This document shows positions 39,007-44,264 of a DNA stretch of 44,264 bases, one piece after another. The position numbers and the translations under genes were made by a program. How positions within the stretch are numbered: the stretch's first letter is position 1; each line of letters begins with the position of its first letter. The notes below the pieces were generated by a model. That model was not told the DNA's origin and did no database searches. It saw only the letters and a list, made by a program, of their open reading frames with translations. The stretch spans positions 1 through 44,264 of the forward strand of contig DATDRQ010000119.1 in the NCBI GenBank assembly GCA_035291645.1, read 5' to 3'. This DNA is from DATDRQ01 sp035291645 (GTDB lineage: Bacteria > Chloroflexota > Anaerolineae > Anaerolineales > UBA4823).

Positions 39007-39426
39007 GTGGTTTTTCGATTAAGAAACGATAGAGATCCTGGCAGGATGGTGTGCGTCACGAACCGGACCTGGTTTTCAGTGCTGGAATTGGCCGAAAATC
39101 ACGGCTGGCGCCCTTATGGTGGGGTGCAACCGGAATGGTTATGGGATTCAGGAAGCCTGCCACTCTTCCAGGAAAGTCACGATTTGCTCGCAAGCAGTTA
39201 CACCTACGATGGGGGGAGATTGGTAATGCTGGAAGATGCGTTGAACCTGGCAGACGCGCTGGAGAGGGCATTTCTGGCGTACGAACCGGAACGCGTGCGG
39301 AGCTACTTGGAAATGGGGCTAATCGGGACCTTCGATCCTGCTCACGTGGGTAAACCGGGAATCGGGGTGATCCTGGAAGTGGCCGATCTCTGCCAGTCGG
39401 GCGCGTTCTGGATCGACCGGGATTAA
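39007..39426 (+). CDS. Small soluble protein, function unknown
   Basis: A 139-residue protein starting at a GTG with GGAG seven bases upstream. It has TWFSVLELAENHGWRPYGGV and LVMLEDALNLADALERAF. This pattern (FSxWxxVLELAxxYGWxPxGT ... DALNLADALExAL) belongs to a small, uncharacterised bacterial family I recall only by its sequence pattern. The C-terminal part, LIGTFDPAHVGKPGIG and VILEVADLCQSGAFWI, is probably the second half of the same fold. It is cytoplasmic, with no signal. It has its own promoter-like -10 box. No function can be assigned. Confidence 0.75.
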   Translation: MVFRLRNDRDPGRMVCVTNRTWFSVLELAENHGWRPYGGVQPEWLWDSGSLPLFQESHDLLASSYTYDGGRLVMLEDALNLADALERAFLAYEPERVRSYLEMGLIGTFDPAHVGKPGIGVILEVADLCQSGAFWIDRD

Positions 39427-39668
39427 CCCTTTATTCCGGCTCCTCGGTTAGCAGCGCTTTGTTGCCTGCAGATAGGTCGACGGTCTCGCCAGCCGAAGTA
39501 CCCGGCAAATAGCGCTCCCACAACCGCGCTCCCAAACCAGGGCGCCGGTAAAGAGATGAACCCCAACTTCCAGTGGAAAACCGGTCGAAACCAATCCATC
39601 TCATAGGGTACTGCGTAAATTTTATTGAAGTTCGCACAACCCAACCAAGATTCAGGAGGAAATAAACA

Positions 39669-40379
39669 ATGTTCAGGAGAGTCTTTTTCATACTACCGGC
39701 GATCAGCCTGGCGCTGATGTCGTTCCAGACCGGCGATCTCGTAAAAACTAAATCCGGTTCAGGAGGAGTGCCTATTTTTTCCGATGGGTTTGAGAGCGGC
39801 AATTTTGCGGCCTGGTCAGGCAGCGTTCGCGATGCAGGCGACCTGGCCGTCACCTCGCAGGCAGCATTGGAGGGAACCAGGGGCATGCGGGCCAGGATCG
39901 ACGATAATGCCGCCATCTTTGTCCAGGACAACACTCCGAATAACGTAAATGTTTATGACGTTCACTTCCACTTCGACCCGCATTCCATCGTGATGGCGAA
40001 CCTGAATAGCCATACGATATTTGTCGGGACCGATTTCCAGGGAACAATCGTGCAGGCCTTACGGGTAGAGCTGCGTTTCTCCAACGGCGCCTACCAGATC
40101 CGGGCCGGTTCCCGGAACGATAACCTGACCTGGACGAATACGGCCTGGTTCACGATCGGCGACGCCGAGCACCAGATCGAAGTCGAGTGGGACGCCGCCA
40201 CGCCCGGAGAAACTGATGGCAAACTTAAGCTAAAGATCGACGACGTGGTGCGCGCCAACCGGCAAGGTCTGGACAACAACAACTTCCGCATCGACCGGGT
40301 CCGGCTGGGGGCGCTGGGCGGCATCGACAGCGGCACGCGCGGGATTTATTACTTCGACCAGTTCGAGTCCTTTCGCTAA
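39669..40379 (+). CDS. Secreted protein with a concanavalin-like beta domain
   Basis: A 236-residue exported protein: a short signal peptide (FRRVFFILPAISLALMS, about 1-21), then a jelly-roll-like domain starting PIFSDGFESGNFAAWSG and ending GIYYFDQFESFR. Between are RVELRFSNGAYQIRAG, AEHQIEVEWDAATP and DGKLKLKIDDVVRA, as in LamG or polysaccharide-lyase-like domains. There is no lipobox. The opening FSDGFESGNFSAW recurs in Chloroflexota extracellular proteins. AGGAGG precedes the ATG, and a terminator follows. Sugar binding is a guess only. The 240 bases upstream hold no clear gene. Confidence 0.8.
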   Translation: MFRRVFFILPAISLALMSFQTGDLVKTKSGSGGVPIFSDGFESGNFAAWSGSVRDAGDLAVTSQAALEGTRGMRARIDDNAAIFVQDNTPNNVNVYDVHFHFDPHSIVMANLNSHTIFVGTDFQGTIVQALRVELRFSNGAYQIRAGSRNDNLTWTNTAWFTIGDAEHQIEVEWDAATPGETDGKLKLKIDDVVRANRQGLDNNNFRIDRVRLGALGGIDSGTRGIYYFDQFESFR

Positions 40380-40401
40380 ATTTACTTACAGGGGGAGGGA
40401 G

Positions 40402-40429
40402 GGCCTGGGATATTCCCAGGCCTTTTTTT
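40402..40429 (+). terminator. Strong terminator after the secreted protein gene
   Basis: GGCCTGGGA pairs with TCCCAGGCC around a TAT loop, followed by seven T. It separates this gene from the convergent CHAT gene. Confidence 0.95.
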
Positions 40430-40460
40430 ATTTTCTGGCTACAGGAACGCCGCTTTCTCG

Positions 40461-43157
40461 CTATCGCGGTTGCCAGGCGGGCTGAAAATCGTCCGCCGGG
40501 TCCTCTGTCAGGCGGGTCTGCTCCGAGCCGTCCGCGTTCATCACGTAGATTTCCCCATTGCCGTCGCGCCAGGATTCGAAAACAATGCGCGTGCCGCCGG
40601 GGGACCAGTCAGGAAACCAATCATCCTCATTGTTCTCTGTCAGGCGGGTCAATCCCGAGCCATCTGCGTTCATCACGTAGACTTCCCCGTTGCCGTCGCG
40701 CTCCGAGGCAAAGGCGAGGCGCGTGCCATCGGGAGACCATTCAGGAAACCGATCACTCGCCGGGTCATCCGTCAAGCGAGTCAGCCCCGAGCCGTCTGCA
40801 TCCATCACGTAGATTTCCCAGTTGCCGTCGCGCTCCGTGGCAAATGCGATGCGCGCCCCATCGGGCGACCAGGCTGGAAACCTGTCGGTCGCCGGGTCCT
40901 CTGTCAGGCGGGCCTGTTCTGAGCCGTCTGAATTCATCAAGTAGATTTCACTGTTGCCGTCGCGCTCCGAGGAAAAGGCGATGCGTGCGCCGTCGGGGGA
41001 CCAGGCAGCGATCCTGTCATCCGCCGGATCATCCGTCAGGCGGGTCTGCTCCGAACCGTCCGCGTTCATCACAAAGATATCCCAATTGCCGGTGCGCCTC
41101 GATTCAAAGGCGATGTGCGTGCCATCGGGAGACCAGGCAGGAAACCAATCACCTGCCGGGTCGTCCGTCAGGCTGGTCTGTTCCGAACCGTCTACATTCA
41201 TCACGAAGATTTCCCCTCTGCCGACGCGCGATGAGACAAAGGCGATGCGCCCGGTGGTTTCCTGTAATGGGACAGCGGTCTCCGTTGGCACCGTAGTAGG
41301 AACCGACGGAGATGGTGTATTTACGACCAGGCCGGATGAAGCAGGCGCCGCAGGTGGGGTCGAGGTCGGAGGTGGGGTTTCGGTCGGAGGGGGGGCTTCG
41401 ATTGGCAAGGAGGCGTCTTCGGTCGTCAGGTTGTTGAAACTATTGGCTATATCTCTGGGATTATCCTGCCTGGTTGCGACATAACCAATGATCAAGCCAC
41501 CCACCAATAGCAATCCGGCCCAGATCGCCCAGCGGGGCAGCCCCTCGGTTAATTTTCTGGCGCCATCCGCTTGAGTTCCCGTCTGCTCATGTTCCTGACC
41601 TGGTTGCCCGATTGCCACGCCTTCTGCTTCAACGCGAAGGGCAGCCAGCCGCTCCTGTTCTGCCAGCTGGCGTGCCAGGCGTTCGTCCTCTTCTTTGGCC
41701 TTGCGCTCCGCCTCGGCTTTTTCGCGGGCGAGACGTTCTTGCTCGGCTTTCTGTTCAGCCAGCCGCTGCACTTGTGCCCGTTCCCTGGCCACCCGTTCTG
41801 CCTCGGCTTGCTCTTTTTCCAGCCGCTCCTGCTCGGCCTTCTGGGCTGCCAGCCTTTCGTCTTCTGCTTTTACCCGAGCTAACCGTTCTGCTTCGGCTTT
41901 CTGGGCAGCCAGCCGCTCCGCTTCTGCTTTCTCCAAAACCAGGCGGGCGGCTAAGGCTTTCTCCTCTGCCAACCGCTCCTGCTCGGCCCTTTGTGCAGCT
42001 TGAGTTTCTGCAAGTTCCATGGAGGAGGGTGTCTGAATCTTGAACAGGACTCCATCCTGGGAGCGCATGAACAACACCGGGGTAGCCCATTCGACCCAAT
42101 TGGGCATAAAAAATATAGACCGGCGAGCCTCAGTCAGGGCTGCGTCCACCGGCAGGCCGTCGACCAACGCCGTATAAAACCCCTCGGAAAAGACGATAGC
42201 CGCCTCGTCGCTGATCTCAAACTGCATGCCGATCACGGCCGGGATGCCGCGTTCGACCAGGGCGGCTGCCACACCGGCAAACGGGTCCTGGCGGCTGTTC
42301 CGCGCCCCCTCACAGGCGTTGAGCAAGATCAACCGGATTTCCGGATAGTCTCTAAACAGGGTACCGAGTTGAAAACCATCGGTTGGGGAGAGCATCCCGC
42401 CCGCATTGCACAAAGCCAGCTGGCCGGCCTGGATGGAAGGGTCGAAGATGCCGTGACCGATGAAGTGCCAGGCGTGGTAGGGCCGGCCCTGGCTCCTGGC
42501 CCGCCGAAGGGTCCGCTGGAGAGTCTGGAGCGTGGCATCCTGGCTGAATTCCAGCTCAAGCCTGGAGCTTTTGATCAAGCTTACCAGGGCATTCTGAATT
42601 TTCGACTTTTCTGCGTCGATGTCGAGTTCGGGTAAGCCGTGGGGAGAGCTGACCGTGACCAGGATACGCAGGGGTAGATCCACCGCCAGGGGCCGCGGCG
42701 GGCTGGGCAGGTCGATGTAGCGCACCAGCGGCGTCATGGTGGATAAAGCCAGGAAATCGGGGCCGTCGTACAGGTATTCCCAGGGAAGATCGGCCAGTTC
42801 TGGAGCTCCTTCCAACCGTAAGCGCAGGCGCAGGCCATAATCTTTGCGCTCCGCTTCGTTACGGGCGCTGACGAAGATATCCCGAACGTCGCCTTTGAAA
42901 ACCGCGTTGAAGAGCTTGTTTCCGAAATCCAGCGCGGGTTGGGCTGGCTGGAGGATGAGGCCACGGGTACCCAACCTTTTGGGTTGGCCAATTTTTAAAA
43001 GAAAAATTTCAAGGTCTTTTTCGTCGAAGGGTAAAACGAAGGTCGCCCTGGCTTCACCCCCTGCCGGCGCCCGCGCAGAAACCTTGTAACTGCCTTCGCC
43101 GGCTGGTTCGATCTTCAAGAAAAAATCCCGGTAGGATTTCCACCCTTTTGTGGGCAT
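40461..43157 (-). CDS. CHAT-domain protein with coiled coil, membrane helix and TolB-like propeller
   Basis: An 898-residue protein in five parts. Residues 1-375 hold the caspase-like CHAT domain with its N-terminal companion region: the dyad is H235 in HFIGHGIFDP and C282 in LLNACEGARNS; GIPAVIGMQFEISDEAA and WATPVLFMR follow. Residues 382-512 are a Lys/Glu/Arg/Ala coiled coil with a ten-residue period (RLAxxKAEAE). Residues 543-562 are a membrane helix (AIWAGLLLVGGLIIGYV). A Pro/Thr linker (575-635) leads to six TolB/PD40 blades (637-898) of the type IAFxSERDGNxEIYVMNADG. A cytoplasmic protease-like domain may thus be joined through the membrane to a propeller sensor. CHAT proteases act in bacterial cell-death and defence systems, for example Craspase; no such partner is seen here. 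A bPH2 gene lies upstream in the same direction. Confidence 0.9.
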   Translation of the reverse strand: MPTKGWKSYRDFFLKIEPAGEGSYKVSARAPAGGEARATFVLPFDEKDLEIFLLKIGQPKRLGTRGLILQPAQPALDFGNKLFNAVFKGDVRDIFVSARNEAERKDYGLRLRLRLEGAPELADLPWEYLYDGPDFLALSTMTPLVRYIDLPSPPRPLAVDLPLRILVTVSSPHGLPELDIDAEKSKIQNALVSLIKSSRLELEFSQDATLQTLQRTLRRARSQGRPYHAWHFIGHGIFDPSIQAGQLALCNAGGMLSPTDGFQLGTLFRDYPEIRLILLNACEGARNSRQDPFAGVAAALVERGIPAVIGMQFEISDEAAIVFSEGFYTALVDGLPVDAALTEARRSIFFMPNWVEWATPVLFMRSQDGVLFKIQTPSSMELAETQAAQRAEQERLAEEKALAARLVLEKAEAERLAAQKAEAERLARVKAEDERLAAQKAEQERLEKEQAEAERVARERAQVQRLAEQKAEQERLAREKAEAERKAKEEDERLARQLAEQERLAALRVEAEGVAIGQPGQEHEQTGTQADGARKLTEGLPRWAIWAGLLLVGGLIIGYVATRQDNPRDIANSFNNLTTEDASLPIEAPPPTETPPPTSTPPAAPASSGLVVNTPSPSVPTTVPTETAVPLQETTGRIAFVSSRVGRGEIFVMNVDGSEQTSLTDDPAGDWFPAWSPDGTHIAFESRRTGNWDIFVMNADGSEQTRLTDDPADDRIAAWSPDGARIAFSSERDGNSEIYLMNSDGSEQARLTEDPATDRFPAWSPDGARIAFATERDGNWEIYVMDADGSGLTRLTDDPASDRFPEWSPDGTRLAFASERDGNGEVYVMNADGSGLTRLTENNEDDWFPDWSPGGTRIVFESWRDGNGEIYVMNADGSEQTRLTEDPADDFQPAWQPR
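40464..41249 (-). repeat. Six tandem 132-bp repeats encoding the TolB blades
   Basis: Each blade is 44 residues and repeats at 132-bp steps, for example GCGATGCG at 40847 and 40979. Blades 2-6 are close to identical at the protein level, so the array is recent or kept uniform by recombination. It could vary in copy number between strains. Confidence 0.85.
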
Positions 43158-43265
43158 CTTGACACCCTATAGAATTGGACCACTTTCCTTACGAGCAAAT
43201 GCCGGGCGAGAAAAATATTTATGGACAATCTTAACCAGAATGGTAAAGATTGAACCCAGTGTACA

Positions 43266-43426
43266 TTAAAACGGGTCAAAAAGCAACGGGTATTTTCCGT
43301 GGGGATTTGAGGCAATTCGATCAAGCAGCAGCTTCGGCCTGTACTGCAGCACTTCAGCCAGGTGCTGGAGCTGGATGTGCTCGCTGCAGGCCAGGTCGGC
43401 GATGGTTGTGATGCTCCCCGTTCCCA
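43266..43426 (-). pseudogene. Remnant of a yifB/comM-like gene 3' end (copy A)
   Basis: The minus strand reads TTIADLACSEHIQLQHLAEV then LQYRPKLLL, followed by a short unrelated tail and a stop. This is the C-terminus of Mg-chelatase-like ATPases YifB/ComM, whose end reads like ARTIADLxGSExIxxxHLAEALQYR. It begins directly after the stop codon of the PH-domain gene, with no start codon, so only a fragment remains. Confidence 0.6.
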
Positions 43427-43431
43427 GGGGG

Positions 43432-43965
43432 TTACATAAACTCGCGAAATTGCAGACCGTGCCGCTTGCGCGCCTCCAGCCAGGCCTTGCGCATGATTTC
43501 GTACACTTCTTCGGGCTTGGACACGTTGCGCAGGACGATGTTGGGGTTGGAAGGATCGTGGCCGCGGATGGTGATATCTCCGATGCCGATCATCCGCTCG
43601 CCCATGCCCTGCTCGAAATCGATGTCCTGGATGCGGATCAGCTCGAAATTTTCCACACGTTGGGAAAGCAGCCCGGTGATGATTTTCAGTCGCTCCGAAG
43701 TGATGGTGTAATTCTCTACCAGGGAGAGGAAAGGACGCCCTTTCCATAGAACACGCTCGCCGAGATCGTCTACCTCGTCTTCCGTGGTGGTCAAGGGCAT
43801 CTCTTCCCCCATGATGGAGTCCATGGTCACCATCACGCCATCTGCAATCTTGCTGACCAGTTTTTCCTGCTGGTCCTGTGTTATGGAAGACAGATCGACA
43901 CCGCTTTGGGCGATGGCCTGCCAGATGCTGCTGATCACCTGGGCACGGAGTTTATCGATAGACAT
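43432..43965 (-). CDS. Bacterial PH domain (bPH2-like) protein
   Basis: A 177-residue protein without a membrane helix. Residues 1-65 are helical and acidic (LRAQVISSIWQAIAQSGVD, then QEKLVSKIADGVMVTMDS). Residues 70-165 form a bacterial PH domain: ERVLWKGRPFLSLVENYTIT, SERLKIITGLLSQRVENFEL, IRIQDIDFEQGMGERMIGIG, DITIRGHDPSNPNIVLRNV and EEVYEIMRKAWLEARK. The YdbT-like bPH2 family often has membrane helices; this one is soluble and may bind a membrane or a protein. It lies upstream of the CHAT gene in the same direction, 274 bases away, with a yifB-like remnant in between. It may have inserted here with flanking duplications. Confidence 0.82.
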   Translation of the reverse strand: MSIDKLRAQVISSIWQAIAQSGVDLSSITQDQQEKLVSKIADGVMVTMDSIMGEEMPLTTTEDEVDDLGERVLWKGRPFLSLVENYTITSERLKIITGLLSQRVENFELIRIQDIDFEQGMGERMIGIGDITIRGHDPSNPNIVLRNVSKPEEVYEIMRKAWLEARKRHGLQFREFM

Positions 43966-44029
43966 GGACGCCTCCTTGGTTGGGGTTATTCTAAAATTAT
44001 CTTCGGTCTGAACAGCAGCGCCACACTCA

Positions 44030-44100
44030 TGTGCTAGGGCTGGATGGCTCGCGGCAAGCCAGGCCTGCGATGGTGCGGGCTAGCATGAGGATGCTGAATT
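44030..44100 (-). pseudogene. Remnant of a yifB/comM-like gene 3' end (copy B)
   Basis: The minus strand reads SILMLARTIAGLACRE and then, after a one-base deletion relative to copy A, continues in another frame. At the DNA level 44040-44074 matches 43371-43406 at about 31 of 36 positions, with weaker similarity to 44030. With copy A it flanks the PH gene as an imperfect direct repeat. The rest of the window to 44264 has no recognisable gene. Confidence 0.55.
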
Positions 44101-44264
44101 CGATGATACAACAGATTTGACCCAAGTACAAGCAGGCCAGGTTCGTTCCAATCCAAAACGTAAACTTCCCTTGCTTAACCAGAACATCTGTGCTATATTC
44201 CCTCTCGATATGAGGATCTTCAAATCATGGCGCCCGGTCTGGAGATCGAGCCTGACATTCTTGG

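Noticed and set aside
39423..39644. Minus-strand open frame of 73 residues with a hydrophobic stretch (LGFISLPAPWFGSAVVGAL)
   Set aside because: No ribosome site, no recognisable family, and the reading is not continuous with any neighbour. It lies in the upstream region of the secreted-protein gene. It could be a relic, but I cannot support a gene.
43115..43747. Minus-strand frame of 210 residues overlapping the PH gene and the remnant
   Set aside because: It is a shadow frame: composition is Ser/Pro/Arg-rich without family resemblance, and the PH-domain frame covers the same bases with clear homology.
40461..43965. CHAT and PH genes considered as a Craspase-type CRISPR effector
   Set aside because: No Cas7-11, Csx30 or repeat array lies in the window, and the protein has its own membrane helix and propeller.

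Overview
The window looks like a contig from a Chloroflexota bacterium, most probably of the class Anaerolineae. The reasons are: lipoproteins with a (V-E-V-T-R-Q-V)n spacer behind the lipobox, which is typical of that group; the 7TM-HD / YbeY / DgkA gene order; several secreted or lipid-anchored single-domain proteins; and a remnant of the long membrane sensors common there. This assignment rests on protein style and gene order, not on a marker gene. No rRNA, tRNA, CRISPR array or intact transposase was seen.

Layout. 1-7.7 kb is a minus-strand housekeeping run, read right to left: TPR protein, lipoprotein, MtaB, HIT protein, YqeY, 7TM-HD phosphohydrolase, YbeY, DgkA, and an endonuclease IV-like gene that leaves the window. 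8.0-11.5 kb (plus) holds an acyl-CoA dehydrogenase with its electron acceptor EtfB/EtfA, then a cold-shock protein. 11.6-19.0 kb (minus) holds a P1-family aminopeptidase, a GntR/UTRA regulator, an APC permease, a metallophosphoesterase, a nucleotidyltransferase-like protein and an FGGY sugar kinase; the first three look like an amino-acid or peptide scavenging unit. 19.4-23.9 kb (plus) is a MarR regulator followed by two ABC exporter half-transporters whose motif substitutions mark them as an asymmetric heterodimer.

24.0-29.3 kb is a loose set of small genes: a double zinc ribbon protein, a DUF308 membrane protein fused to a helix-hairpin-helix tail, a lipoprotein, a ParB/SerK-like protein and a nuclease-lamin-tail lipoprotein. 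29.3-33.5 kb is a PEP-dependent dihydroxyacetone kinase operon (dhaK, dhaL and a DhaM-HPr-EI fusion that carries a whole phosphorelay). Convergent to it is a protoglobin fused to two Rieske iron-sulfur domains, divergent from a short aquaporin-like channel. 35.8-40.4 kb has a MocR-type regulator, a DUF2917 protein, a decayed sensor fragment, two small unknown proteins and a secreted protein. 40.4-44.0 kb (minus) ends with a CHAT protease-like / coiled-coil / membrane / TolB-propeller protein and a bacterial PH-domain protein, the latter flanked by two decayed copies of the 3' end of a yifB/comM-like gene.

The most notable items are the protoglobin-Rieske-Rieske fusion, the CHAT-TolB membrane protein with its PH-domain neighbour, a 93-bp MITE-like inverted repeat between divergent genes, a three-copy hairpin repeat, and the duplicated yifB-end remnants.
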